From contig SEFT01000001.1 of the NCBI GenBank assembly GCA_004144175.1, positions 62,001 to 126,000 of the forward strand: a stretch of 64,000 nt of DNA. Direction: 5' to 3'. Below are positions 17,401 through 25,106 of this stretch, piece after piece. Under the pieces are notes generated by a model, which saw nothing but the letters and a program-made list of their open reading frames with translations, made no database searches and was not told the origin of the DNA. Position numbers and translations under genes: made by a program. The stretch's first letter is position 1, and the number at the start of each line of letters is the position of its first letter. The stretch is from Sphingobacteriales bacterium (GTDB lineage: Bacteria > Bacteroidota > Bacteroidia > Chitinophagales > Chitinophagaceae).

Positions 17401-18018
17401 TAGCTGATAGGCATAGGGTGCTTGTTCAATGACATTACCGAGGCTGGTGCGCACCATTAATTTTCCATCTACTACTGAAAGGCCATCAATGCCATCGTAG
17501 CGTAGTTTTATTACATCAGCATCTGCCCCAGGGCTCACCAGGAAATCATACTTTACCTGTCCGGCTTCAGATGCTATATGCATATCGATACCAGCATAAA
17601 TGCTTTTGTAATCTACCGCATGGTATGGATGAAGTCCGGTCTTCCAGCGAGTAGGATCGTTGCCCAGATAGTAATTGTAGTAGTGTTGTTGCGCTTTATT
17701 GCCAGTGACTGCTTCCGGCTTTAATGCACCATCGAAGGTTATCTTATATGCATGGAAATTGAGTGTAGGAGGTGTACTGGTTTGCCCATGCTGGTACTCA
17801 TGCATTTTAATCGCATTCTGCGGGTCGCCTATTGCAAATGTAAATCCGTTCGACTCGATGTATATATCGCAATTGGGCGTGCGCGATTTGAAGAGGAAAG
17901 GTTCTTTCCACTGTCCTTTATTCTCTACAAACTCTACCGCACGATGATCAGGGTTTGCAAAAGAAATAAACGGGTAACAGCAAAAAAGTAAAAACAGGTA
18001 GTAACCTTGCCTCATCAA
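14479..18018 (-). CDS. Giant T9SS type B cargo protein with SBBP and PKD repeats
   Basis: A secreted 1179-residue protein. It has a signal peptide (1-21), an N-terminal DUF7948-like domain (about 27-265, with VEFVENKGQWKEPFLFKSR-type opening), a seven-bladed-propeller-like region of SBBP repeats (about 270-730; recurring STYLGG...GNxYVxG.T.S.NFP units), four PKD domains (about 750-1090, each with a WxFGDG-like motif) and a gliding-associated C-terminal domain (about 1095-1179; VPTAFSPNGDGKND, RIYNRWGKKIFES). This architecture fits a surface adhesin-like protein. The PorP/SprF gene directly downstream should be its secretion or attachment partner. The ligand is unknown. Confidence 0.88.
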   Translation of the reverse strand: MMRQGYYLFLLFCCYPFISFANPDHRAVEFVENKGQWKEPFLFKSRTPNCDIYIESNGFTFAIGDPQNAIKMHEYQHGQTSTPPTLNFHAYKITFDGALKPEAVTGNKAQQHYYNYYLGNDPTRWKTGLHPYHAVDYKSIYAGIDMHIASEAGQVKYDFLVSPGADADVIKLRYDGIDGLSVVDGKLMVRTSLGNVIEQAPYAYQLIDGERREVSCKYRVRDNFVTYIFPNGYDHSQLLVIDPTMIFTTFTGSSADNFGFTATFDNQGNLYAGGFAVANGYPVLGAYQATYGGGSGGTPTDIAISKFNATGTALIYSTYLGGKSNEQPHSMVVDNAGNLTVVGRTYSDNFPVLNAYDATYNHIGGSPTADIIVTKFNSAGSALIGSTYIGGSNDDGVNISNIPNTVGSLKHNFGDDGRSEVITDNAGNIYVAASTKSTDFPTQSGGGHRGLQDGVVFKLNNNLSALLWSNHIGGTDDDACYVLALDKTESKIFVSGGTLSNGMSTGSVYQNGRQGDIDGYIARFQNGGTYPLERLTYIGTSAYDQCYGIQIDDQNNVYTMGQSNGNFPVINAAYSNTGANQFVMKLNNDLSTVIYSTVFGSVNANVPNISPVAFLVDTCQQVYISGWGSDDFPGEKGNTNGMPVLMGATPPALLKSTTDGDDFYFIALGRNASGLLFAGFYGGSDADGSEHVDGGTSRFNKDGVIYQAICGGCGAGGGTTMPTTATSYSPKNGSSNCNLAALKMEFNLGAVNAIAQARPDATVCLGDPVQFENTSSNASSYEWLFGDGNASSTLPNPIYMYTRVGTYSVRMIAVNPNACKVRDTVTLTIRVDTMRIKADFNIQNVQNCPPFKATFLNTSTFSKTPGSTTYTKFFWDFGDNTTYNGVQPPEHIFANAGTYTVTMVMIDSTACNSPDTIRKMLQLSSDSVMAILDVPDLVCTKTPIAFGNRSRKALRYLWTFGDGDSSTSTAGIHQYDSIGTYTIKLFAINETSCNKIDSVEKTFTVMAGPTAEFFFAPIDGELNQPTTFTNMSTGAVKYQWDFGDYTGSSEHSPAPKQYKRTGKYTVCLVVASLEGCVDTVCKLVPADVQPLADVPTAFSPNGDGKNDILFVYGYAIDKMTFRIYNRWGKKIFESKDQAIGWDGTYNGAGQDVEAYAYTLNITFIDGTVLNKKGNVTLIR

Positions 18019-18185
18019 AATAGCTTTAATAGTAATTCGCTATATAAATATACCGAATTTAGCCTATAGCAGCAGGTTTAAATGGCGAATACCAATTGTG
18101 GTTTGAGAACGGATAGTATCTCAAGTACTTAAACAGAAAAGGCAAGACGCTGCCACCACTAGATTTATTGTCTTTCAGTTAAAGA

Positions 18186-18665
18186 TCAGTTCACGATCTT
18201 GTTGGCGCAGCTACTGCTTGCAAATGCTTCAGGCTTGGCCTTAAAGGCAAAACCCATACCGAGTATATAACCCATAGCCTCCTTAAGTGCCTCGTTGCTC
18301 TTGAATTGTGGGTTGGTGTTTATATCCGCATGTACTTCCATGTCTACATCGTATAGGTTGAACAGATCGCAAAGCTCGTATGCGATCTCGATGCTCTTTG
18401 CTACTTCTACCAGCATACGCTCTTTAATGCTGAACTTCTGCAGCGTCTTATCGTTGCAGATAAACATAAATCCGCCATGCTTCTCTCGCAAGAATACAAT
18501 TACAGTGGCAAACTCTGTTTCGGCACCTCTTACCTGAGAGTCAGTACCTACACAAACTTTTAAGCGGAATCCCTTATTTGTCTCTCTAATGATTGCCTCT
18601 TCAACAGCTTTCTTTACCGGAAGGTGTAGTGGTTCTCCACTAAATGTACGCCATAACATAGGCAT
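18186..18665 (-). CDS. YkuK-like protein with RNase H-like fold (DUF458)
   Basis: A 159-residue cytosolic protein resembling the YkuK/DUF458 family, predicted to have a ribonuclease H-like fold. The VCVGTDSQV segment (around residue 37-45) supplies the acidic residue expected on the first strand, and VDMEVHADIN supplies a second. The biochemical activity of the family is not established as far as I know. It stands alone between the T9SS cargo gene and the DUF4394 gene. Starts at residue 1 or Met3 are equally possible. Confidence 0.75.
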   Translation of the reverse strand: MPMLWRTFSGEPLHLPVKKAVEEAIIRETNKGFRLKVCVGTDSQVRGAETEFATVIVFLREKHGGFMFICNDKTLQKFSIKERMLVEVAKSIEIAYELCDLFNLYDVDMEVHADINTNPQFKSNEALKEAMGYILGMGFAFKAKPEAFASSSCANKIVN

Positions 18666-18771
18666 TTATTTATTTATACTAAGTTAACAACAATAATGTT
18701 ATCAAAACCTTAGCCCGGCGTTATTATAATATGAAATTCACATGTTATAAACATCGAATTTTGCTCAAATG

Positions 18772-18804
18772 AAAAGGCCCTCCTGAGTGAGTTGGAGGGC
18801 CTTT
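18772..18804 (-). terminator. Terminator of the DUF4394 gene
   Basis: An 11-bp stem AAAGGCCCTCC / GGAGGGCCTTT (18773-18783 with 18794-18804); on the minus strand it is followed by TCATTTGAG after a TTTT end. Confidence 0.75.
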
Positions 18805-18824
18805 CGTACAACTTGCAGGGCTAT

Positions 18825-20780
18825 CTATTGCTTAGAGAACCTTGCTACTCTTACTGTATTTCCTTCTTCCTGCACACGGATGCTATATAGCCCGCTGCGT
18901 AGTGAAGTAACATCAATATCTATCTCATTGCCGCCCGGTGCATATACAAAGTGATTAATAACTGCGCCTTGCATATCTGTAACGTAGGCATGTATAGGCT
19001 GTACTGCTACAGTTGGCAGCACCACGCGTGTCTGGTTTACTGCTGGGTTAGGGTACAGCAGCAGGTCGTGCTGATGATTTTGTACTAAAGTAGCCACTTC
19101 GAGTTCTGAGTATTTTGGCTTTATAGCTATATCTCTAACCGAAATGCCTGTACCAATTAGTCCGATATATTCTGTTTCGCCGGTCATCGGGTTCAGTGTG
19201 TATATCTGTGCGTAAGGGTCGCCATTCAGGTATGTATTAGCCGTGATATAGCCAAGATCTTGTTTTGTTTCTGCATCATAGTAGATATCAACCTGACCGT
19301 TTGCATATTCACCTGTGCCAATTATTTTGTTGATATTCAGTACGCTGTTCATAATGCCGGTAGATGGCTTGTTGAAGCTAACTAGGGCACCTGTACCATA
19401 GTCGATACCGATAAGCTGGCTGTTATGTGCTCCGTAATAATTATTGGTATATGCAATAGCACCCAGATTTGAAGCCGTACCAAAGAATGCATCTGTTTCG
19501 GCATAAGTATATGACTTATCTGTAGTAACAACCTGACCGCTTACAGGGCTGATGCGTACATTAATGCCATTACTTCCGGAAACACGTACGTAATCACCGA
19601 TCGGATCGAAATCGAAGCCTGTTATGGCTGTGTTGCTATTACCAAGTGCTAGCTCCATAGGAGTACTGCTTACAGCATAAGCATTACCTGTCATCATATC
19701 GATGTTATAGAGCTGTGCCTGGCCGTTTTGCGGATTGTAACCAAGGCCGTAAAGAGCCATATCTTTTGGTCGGAAATCGATCGCCATAATTGATTGACCA
19801 GCGGTAGTACCATGTATCCAGGTAACGCGACGAACAACATCAGGACGTTTTGTATCGAAATGTATCAGGTTGCGGTGATTGGCAGTAAGCGCGACACCCA
19901 TATTTCCATCAACATTTGTTGGTATCTCGTTGTCTATTCTTACAGCAATATCACGCAGGTCTTCAGTGCCTGTACCTATTGCACCTATGTCGGTTGTATT
20001 ACCCGTCGTTAAGTCAACATTATAAATGTGGCTACCGGCTGTATTCTCTGGGCTGGCTACCATATATATACCGTTAGAACGGTCAGTTTTATTAAAAACG
20101 CTTTCGATGCTGATACCGCGAGTGCCGGCAATAGCACCTCCGATGTTTCCGACTGTTGCGACATGGCCACCGGCATTATTAAATGCTACAAAGGAGTTAC
20201 TTGCCCTGTCATAGCCGTACATCTGTGTATTATCTGATCCGAAGAAGTTGTTGATGTAGGTAGTAGCCGCTACATCCATTTTGCCACTCTGGTTTATGTC
20301 ATTATCACCAAAAGCCAGCTGATCTGAATTGATCATTGCTCCATTGCTGCTATTAACCGTATATCGGCGTCCGGTACTTGTAGTAATAACTATTTTATAG
20401 ACGGATGACGCATCAAAATTAAAACCCAGATTACCAGGGGTGGTACCCAATGGTAAATTAAATGTATTACCTATAGGGCTAGCTGTGTAGGCAGTTCCCG
20501 ATGTATTTATCAAATATAGTTGCGCTGTATTAGAAGTTCCACGATAACCGAGGCCATAAATGGCGCCGTTTGCAGGGTTGCCATCTATTGCCATGAGCGT
20601 TTCACCTGCGGCGAGTCCTTCTACGGCATATGGCCCTTTAATACGACCTGCATCGTTCAGGTCGGCAATCAAAATCATTTTGTTATTGCGGGTAAGGCCG
20701 TAAATCGTTTCAGCCCCCGCCAGCGGCACCTGCAAAGCTAATAATGCTCCCACCGCCACAGTTTGTAAAATCTTTCTCAT
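18825..20780 (-). CDS. Secreted protein with two DUF4394 domains and T9SS type A sorting domain
   Basis: A 651-residue exported protein with a signal peptide ending AGAE. The body is a tandem duplication: residues about 25-285 and 295-555 both follow the same plan, with an AGETLMAIDGNPANGAIYGLGY / AGQSIMAIDFRPKDMALYGLGY-type block, a GFNFDA / GFDFDP block and an AYTNNYYG / YINNFFG block. This is the DUF4394 pattern, probably a beta-propeller. The last ~80 residues (YPNPAVNQTRV..., VTDMQGAVI, GLYSIRV) form a T9SS type A sorting domain. No enzymatic motif is visible; a surface or released binding protein is the cautious reading. Confidence 0.82.
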   Translation of the reverse strand: MRKILQTVAVGALLALQVPLAGAETIYGLTRNNKMILIADLNDAGRIKGPYAVEGLAAGETLMAIDGNPANGAIYGLGYRGTSNTAQLYLINTSGTAYTASPIGNTFNLPLGTTPGNLGFNFDASSVYKIVITTSTGRRYTVNSSNGAMINSDQLAFGDNDINQSGKMDVAATTYINNFFGSDNTQMYGYDRASNSFVAFNNAGGHVATVGNIGGAIAGTRGISIESVFNKTDRSNGIYMVASPENTAGSHIYNVDLTTGNTTDIGAIGTGTEDLRDIAVRIDNEIPTNVDGNMGVALTANHRNLIHFDTKRPDVVRRVTWIHGTTAGQSIMAIDFRPKDMALYGLGYNPQNGQAQLYNIDMMTGNAYAVSSTPMELALGNSNTAITGFDFDPIGDYVRVSGSNGINVRISPVSGQVVTTDKSYTYAETDAFFGTASNLGAIAYTNNYYGAHNSQLIGIDYGTGALVSFNKPSTGIMNSVLNINKIIGTGEYANGQVDIYYDAETKQDLGYITANTYLNGDPYAQIYTLNPMTGETEYIGLIGTGISVRDIAIKPKYSELEVATLVQNHQHDLLLYPNPAVNQTRVVLPTVAVQPIHAYVTDMQGAVINHFVYAPGGNEIDIDVTSLRSGLYSIRVQEEGNTVRVARFSKQ

Positions 20781-21082
20781 AGCATCAGTTTAATTTATTG
20801 CAGGACAGTTTATGCGCCCTTGATGCTACGGAAATCAAATTTGTGCCAGTAGTACTCGATGGATTGGCTGATAATAATCTTATAAAATATCAGATGTCTA
20901 TGGAACTGTTTTACTGCAAAGTGAAGCGTTTAACATGTGGATAACAAATTTCTAAAGGCGTGTTAAAATATTAAGCAGGTATGAAATCTTCTGATATTGA
21001 ATAGATTAGCTTGCTATCTATCTCTTCGTGATATAATTTTAGAAATTGGTACACGCTTTGCACAAGCTATAAAAACATTATT
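20781..21082. other. 302-bp divergent intergenic region
   Basis: Separates the DUF4394 gene (minus) from the DUF2911 gene (plus). The only element I can support is a plus-strand promoter candidate near 21010-21041. I see no hairpin, repeat or short gene in the rest. Confidence 0.5.
21010..21041 (+). promoter_or_regulatory. Probable promoter of the DUF2911 gene
   Basis: CTTG (21010-21013), a 20-bp spacer, then TAATTTTA (21034-21041), one base off TAnnTTTG. It lies 41 bp before the ATG. Confidence 0.4.
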
Positions 21083-21574
21083 ATGAGAACCCTGATCTCC
21101 ACTATTGCATTGATGCTCTTTACTGTATTCACTTTGTCAGCACAAGAGCTAAGCCCTAAAAGCGTAGCGAAGTCTGATAATATAGAAGTGGTGTATGGAC
21201 AACCCTCGAAGCGGAACCGGGCTATCTTTGGCCAACTGGTACCGTATGGAGAGGTGTGGCGTACCGGCGCAAATGAGGCGACCACTGTAGAACTAAAAGC
21301 AGATGCTAGTTTTGGCGGCAAGCCGGTAAAAAAAGGAAAGTATACATTGTTTACCATCCCCGGTGTAAAGGAATGGACGGTGATACTGAACTCAGAACTG
21401 GAGCAGTGGGGAGCGTACGAATACGACAAGCATAAAAGTAAGAATGTGGCAGAAGTAAAGGTGCCTGTTTATACATTAGATAAGACACAAGAAAAGCTGC
21501 AGATCAATCCGAAAAAGGACGCTTTGGTAATAGAATGGGACCAAACAGGCGTTTCTATTCCTGTAAGTTATTAA
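21083..21574 (+). CDS. DUF2911 domain-containing secreted protein
   Basis: A 163-residue protein with a signal peptide ending LSAQ. The body has the DUF2911 hallmarks: a VVYGQPSKRNRAIFG block, LVPYGEVWRTGANEATT, and the KGKYTLFTIPG turn. These proteins are widespread in Bacteroidota and of unknown function, predicted to be a beta-sandwich in the periplasm or on the surface. The gene has its own promoter candidate and a strong terminator, so it is monocistronic. Confidence 0.88.
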   Translation: MRTLISTIALMLFTVFTLSAQELSPKSVAKSDNIEVVYGQPSKRNRAIFGQLVPYGEVWRTGANEATTVELKADASFGGKPVKKGKYTLFTIPGVKEWTVILNSELEQWGAYEYDKHKSKNVAEVKVPVYTLDKTQEKLQINPKKDALVIEWDQTGVSIPVSY

Positions 21575-21592
21575 AAGTCAGTCGTTTAAAAT

Positions 21593-21624
21593 AAAACAGG
21601 ACGGTATCGATAACGTCCTGTTTT
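21593..21624 (+). terminator. Terminator of the DUF2911 gene
   Basis: An 11-bp stem AAAACAGGACG / CGTCCTGTTTT (21593-21603 with 21614-21624), ending in a T-run. Confidence 0.85.
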
Positions 21625-21685
21625 ATTATGGATAAAGCCACAAATCTTATTCGTCAATCCGCCAAGCCATTCCGTGTGTTATGAC

Positions 21686-21715
21686 ATTGCAGTGCAGTTC
21701 ACGTTCCTATATTTG
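21686..21715 (+). promoter_or_regulatory. Promoter of a candidate small RNA
   Basis: ATTG at 21686-21689, an 18-bp spacer, and a perfect TATATTTG at 21708-21715. It lies beyond the DUF2911 terminator and reads toward a second plus-strand terminator 60 bp further on, with no gene between. Confidence 0.55.
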
Positions 21716-21720
21716 ATTCG

Positions 21721-21812
21721 GGATTAAAGCCATGAACAAGCTTTAATACATTAAAATAACATAGGTAAACGGCAATGGCGGCAAGCTTTCCAGCTTGCTG
21801 CCTTTTTGTTTT
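21721..21812 (+). ncRNA. Candidate ~90-nt small RNA
   Basis: Between a consensus promoter and a strong terminator lies a short unit with no convincing open reading frame. The 5' part forms a perfect 8-bp hairpin (ATTAAAGC / GCTTTAAT, 21723-21730 with 21740-21747, 9-nt loop). An A-rich linker follows, then the terminator stem (21777-21787 with 21792-21802). The upstream gene has its own terminator, so this second one implies separate transcription. The RNA would converge on the end of the small membrane protein gene at 21811. I do not recognise a known RNA family. Confidence 0.45.
21777..21810 (+). terminator. Terminator of the candidate small RNA
   Basis: An 11-bp stem (GGCGGCAAGCT / AGCTTGCTGCC, one G-U pair, loop TTCC) is followed by TTTTTGTTTT on the plus strand. 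The minus-strand flank has no T-run. Confidence 0.85.
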
Positions 21813-22047
21813 AGGCATCGCTCCTGTTGCCACGGATTATAGCAGCAAACAGCAGGATAAAGATGGCCGCGCCAACTATCCATACCCAAGGGTTAGCATA
21901 CCAGTTCGTAGTCGTTGTCGACTCTGTACGTGTTACATCGATGTTCAGGCTTTTACCTTCTTCCTGGGCAAAGCTGTATACGCTAACAAAAAGGCTCATG
22001 ATCATCAGTGTAAGCCTGTTCACAAATTTTACAATGCTCGTTTTCAT
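21811..22047 (-). CDS. Small Bacteroidota membrane protein
   Basis: 78 residues from the ATG at 22047 (a GTG at 22053 would add two). There is a signal-peptide-like N-terminus ending SFAQ, a short polar stretch with a TTTTNWY run, and one C-terminal membrane helix (PWVWIVGAAIFILLFAAII) with a basic tail RGNRSDA. Proteins of this design (a KSLNIDV-like strand, then WY..PWVW and one helix) are, I believe, common in Bacteroidota, but no function is known to me. It is read convergently with the candidate small RNA. Confidence 0.65.
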   Translation of the reverse strand: MKTSIVKFVNRLTLMIMSLFVSVYSFAQEEGKSLNIDVTRTESTTTTNWYANPWVWIVGAAIFILLFAAIIRGNRSDA

Positions 22048-22176
22048 ATTCACGTTTTTATTTGTTATACTATTTTATTCAATACATGTAAGAATAAAAT
22101 AATGCCATAGCAGTTTCTGCATTATGTAACGCTATAAGTTTGTTGAGTGTAGTACCTTTATCCTTATTATTGCTAC

Positions 22177-23067
22177 ATGAGAATAGTACCGGGAGAAATT
22201 AAGACTGCACAATTACACGCATTCATGCTGGGTGCCGTTGCCCCAAGACCCATATGCTTCGCCAGCACTATCGACGCTGATGGTACTGCAAATTTGGCTC
22301 CTTTCAGTTTTTTCAATGCTTTTGGCAGCAAGCCGCCCATACTTGTTTTTTCGCCGGCCCGCAGGGTGCGCGATAACACTACAAAGCATACGCTTGAGAA
22401 CGTGTATGCTAATAAGGAGGTAGTCATCAACGTGGTAAGCTACGATATGGTGCAGCAAATGAACCTGTCGAGCTGCGAGTTTCCAAGGGAGGTGAGTGAA
22501 TTTAGCAAAGCGGGTTTTACGCCGATTGCATCTGATACGGTAAAGCCGTTTCGTGTCAAAGAATCACCGGTGGCGATGGAGTGTAAGGTATTGCAAGTAA
22601 TAGAAACAGGTACGGAAGGTGGTGCTGGTAACCTGATCATTTGCGAAATTGTATGCATGCACATCGATGATAGGGTGCTGACCGATGACGGTAAGATAGA
22701 CCCGCACAAAATAGACCTGGTGGCACGTATGGGAGGTGACTTCTATTGCAGGGCTTCTGGTGATGCGGTATTTGAAGTGGCGAAGCCTAATACGCAACTA
22801 GGGGTAGGCATTGATGCACTACCCGGCCACATACGCGATAGTAAAGTGCTTACGGGAAACAATCTTGGTATACTCGGTAATAGCACTTCTATTCCACTTG
22901 TCTCAGACATATTGTATGACGACCGCCTTGCGCAGATCATCAGAGAATACGATGCGGATAACGCCGGAAAAGAACATGCGCTGCATACTTATGCAAAGGA
23001 AATGCTGGATGCCGGAGATATTGAAAAAGCCTGGCAGATTCTGCTGGCAGCAGATACAAATAATTAA
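22177..23067 (+). CDS. Flavin reductase family protein (FMN-binding split barrel)
   Basis: A 296-residue protein whose first ~200 residues match the flavin-reductase-like split barrel: GAVAPRPICFASTIDADGTANLAPFSFF is the FMN phosphate-binding loop, followed by NVYANKEVVINVVSYDMVQQMN. The C-terminal ~90 residues are an extension with no recognisable motif. Such proteins use FMN to reduce a substrate or to supply reduced flavin; the substrate here is unknown. It stands alone. The start ATG at 22177 begins exactly at the domain, so it is cytosolic. Confidence 0.85.
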   Translation: MRIVPGEIKTAQLHAFMLGAVAPRPICFASTIDADGTANLAPFSFFNAFGSKPPILVFSPARRVRDNTTKHTLENVYANKEVVINVVSYDMVQQMNLSSCEFPREVSEFSKAGFTPIASDTVKPFRVKESPVAMECKVLQVIETGTEGGAGNLIICEIVCMHIDDRVLTDDGKIDPHKIDLVARMGGDFYCRASGDAVFEVAKPNTQLGVGIDALPGHIRDSKVLTGNNLGILGNSTSIPLVSDILYDDRLAQIIREYDADNAGKEHALHTYAKEMLDAGDIEKAWQILLAADTNN

Positions 23068-23139
23068 GAGTCAGCCTTATAAGTGTTGATTGTTAATTGG
23101 AGGTTAACGGTATGCAAAGTCGTGGTTAAACATGTTAAA

Positions 23140-23147
23140 TAATTTTG
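23140..23147 (+). promoter_or_regulatory. Isolated -7 box
   Basis: TAATTTTG is a perfect TAnnTTTG match, 73 bp past the flavin reductase stop codon and reading toward the terminator at 23239. No -33 element is visible. Confidence 0.3.
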
Positions 23148-23238
23148 TACCTCTGAAATACTACACCATATTTGTATCACGGTTGCAATGAATACGTAAT
23201 CGCATCAACAACGCTCTCTCTTATCCCTTATATGTCAG

Positions 23239-23268
23239 AAGGGTCCTCTCAAGGACCCTTTATTTTTT
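23239..23268 (+). terminator. Terminator on the plus strand after the flavin reductase gene
   Basis: A 9-bp stem AAGGGTCCT / AGGACCCTT (23239-23247 with 23252-23260) is followed by TATTTTTT on the plus strand; the minus-strand flank is not T-rich. Confidence 0.75.
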
Positions 23269-24331
23269 ACACGATCTGTTTATTGTCTTCTACTCCCATC
23301 AGTAGTGCCCAAGGCTTCAGCTCTGTTACATGCTCAAATATGATTTTAAGCATAGCGCTTACTGGTATGGAAAGGAACATGCCAGCTACTCCCCATAGTA
23401 CGCCGCCTATAAGTACCGAAACAATGGTGATCAGCGCGTTCATTTTTACTTTATCACCAACTACCTTAGGAAACAGGATATTGGCATCGAGCACATGAAT
23501 TACGAAAAGCAGTGCTGCCGCCTGAAGCGCCAGCTGCGGTGTGCCATGCACCATCGTAACCAGGAACACCAGCGCGGCCCCTATGATGATACCCAGGTAT
23601 GGAATAAAATTGAGCACGGCAGCCATCAGCCCCAGGAGTATAGAATACTGAACGCCTAAAAGCCATAATGTTACGCTGTTGGCTATAGCCACAATTACAA
23701 ACTCTATAAGCAAACCTATAAGGTAACCATTCGTTACGCCACGGGTTTCCATCACTACTGTATGCACTTTGTGCTTGTGGCGCTCAGGAAAGACCGCCAG
23801 CAAGAAGCGAAGTATCAGCCTGCGGTGGTGGAGTATGAAGTAGCTGTAGATAAAGACAATGATGATCCAGAATATAATGCCCGAGACTTGGAGGAAAATA
23901 CCCCCGAAAGACATGGCAGCAGATTCCAGCATATTGTTTATGGTGCTTCCCAAGTACGTTACCTGCTCGGTGCTATCCAGCTGATATTCTTTGGCTATCC
24001 AGTTTTGGACACCTTGCATCCAGTTGTTCATATTCTTTTGCAACAGTGGGATATCGTGCGAGAACCGGATGATTTGTATGGTGATAATATAAATCAGGAA
24101 ACTGAGGCAGGCCACAAAGGCCGATATAGATACGAAGGCTGCCGTGCTACGGCTCATGTGCGCCCTTTGCTCCAGCCTGCGGGCCAGGGGATAAAGCAGA
24201 AAAGATATCATTACCGCGAAAAATAGCGGTATTAATACACTCTGCGCTACATACAGCAAGTACACAATAAGTACTATCGAGATAAGTATGAAAGCCAGCC
24301 TTGCATAGAATGGGAACTTGATCTGATTCAT
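23267..24331 (-). CDS. AI-2E family transporter
   Basis: A 354-residue inner-membrane protein with about seven to eight membrane segments. The N-terminal pattern LYVAQSVLIPLFFAVMISFLLYPLARRLE and the C-terminal ANILFPKVVGDKVKMNALITIVSVLIGG segment are typical of the AI-2E/YdiK/PerM family. Members have been linked to autoinducer-2 export or Na+/H+ exchange, but most are uncharacterised. A long hydrophilic segment in the middle (about 95-150) is usual. It is a single gene, divergent from rnhB. Confidence 0.92.
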   Translation of the reverse strand: MNQIKFPFYARLAFILISIVLIVYLLYVAQSVLIPLFFAVMISFLLYPLARRLEQRAHMSRSTAAFVSISAFVACLSFLIYIITIQIIRFSHDIPLLQKNMNNWMQGVQNWIAKEYQLDSTEQVTYLGSTINNMLESAAMSFGGIFLQVSGIIFWIIIVFIYSYFILHHRRLILRFLLAVFPERHKHKVHTVVMETRGVTNGYLIGLLIEFVIVAIANSVTLWLLGVQYSILLGLMAAVLNFIPYLGIIIGAALVFLVTMVHGTPQLALQAAALLFVIHVLDANILFPKVVGDKVKMNALITIVSVLIGGVLWGVAGMFLSIPVSAMLKIIFEHVTELKPWALLMGVEDNKQIV

Positions 24332-24476
24332 TGCAATGTGATTTTAAATATAACTGTGCCAATATTGCACAGTCGGTTCTAGCGGCTAAGCATCAGCAGA
24401 GAAATAATAATTTAGAAATACGGCTTGGTCGCCCTAGATGATTATTTGCTAATTTTACAACAGGTAAACCGATAGT

Positions 24477-25106
24477 GTGTTAAAGAAGCGATTTCAAAAG
24501 GAGCTAATAGAGGCAGGGTGCGATGAAGCGGGCAGGGGATGTTTGGCAGGACCTGTGTTTGCTGCTGCAGTGATATTGCCTCATAGTTTTTCCCATCCGC
24601 TATTAAACGACAGTAAACAGCTAACGCATGAAGAGCGCGATGAGCTGCGCCCCATTATAGAAAAAAAGGCATTGGCCTGGGCTGTTGCGTCGGTAGATCA
24701 TGAGGAGATCGACCGCATCAACATTTTAAAAGCTTCTTTTAAGGCAATGCACCTGGCGGTAGATCAGCTGGCGGTTCGCCCGGAACTGCTGCTAATCGAT
24801 GGTAACCGCTTTACTCCTTACTTCGGCATACTGCATCATTGCATCGTGCAGGGCGATGCCCTCTATCGTTCTATTGCAGCTGCGAGTATACTTGCCAAAA
24901 CGCATAGAGACGAGTACATGCTGCGCATTCACGAAGAATTTCCCCACTATGGCTGGAAAGAGAATAAGGGCTACGGAACGCCTCACCACCGCGCGCAACT
25001 AAAAATACATGGACAATGTACCTACCACCGCAAAACCTTCCGCTGGGATAAGTCAGAGACAAAGGTATTAGCTAACGGGGAGGCATATCTCGAAAATGGC
25101 GCCTGA
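24477..25106 (+). CDS. rnhB: Ribonuclease HII
   Basis: Cleaves RNA in RNA/DNA hybrids and at single ribonucleotides in DNA. The 209-residue protein has the family core: [21 protein letters not shown] (first catalytic DE), DSKQL, a later Asp in LLIDGNRF and Asp in AKTHRDEYM. The best start is a GTG at 24477 (a Lys/Arg-rich stretch, then [12 protein letters not shown]); no ATG lies close enough upstream of the motif. The 3' end overlaps the end of the convergent histidine kinase gene by 39 bp. Confidence 0.94.
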   Translation: MLKKRFQKELIEAGCDEAGRGCLAGPVFAAAVILPHSFSHPLLNDSKQLTHEERDELRPIIEKKALAWAVASVDHEEIDRINILKASFKAMHLAVDQLAVRPELLLIDGNRFTPYFGILHHCIVQGDALYRSIAAASILAKTHRDEYMLRIHEEFPHYGWKENKGYGTPHHRAQLKIHGQCTYHRKTFRWDKSETKVLANGEAYLENGA

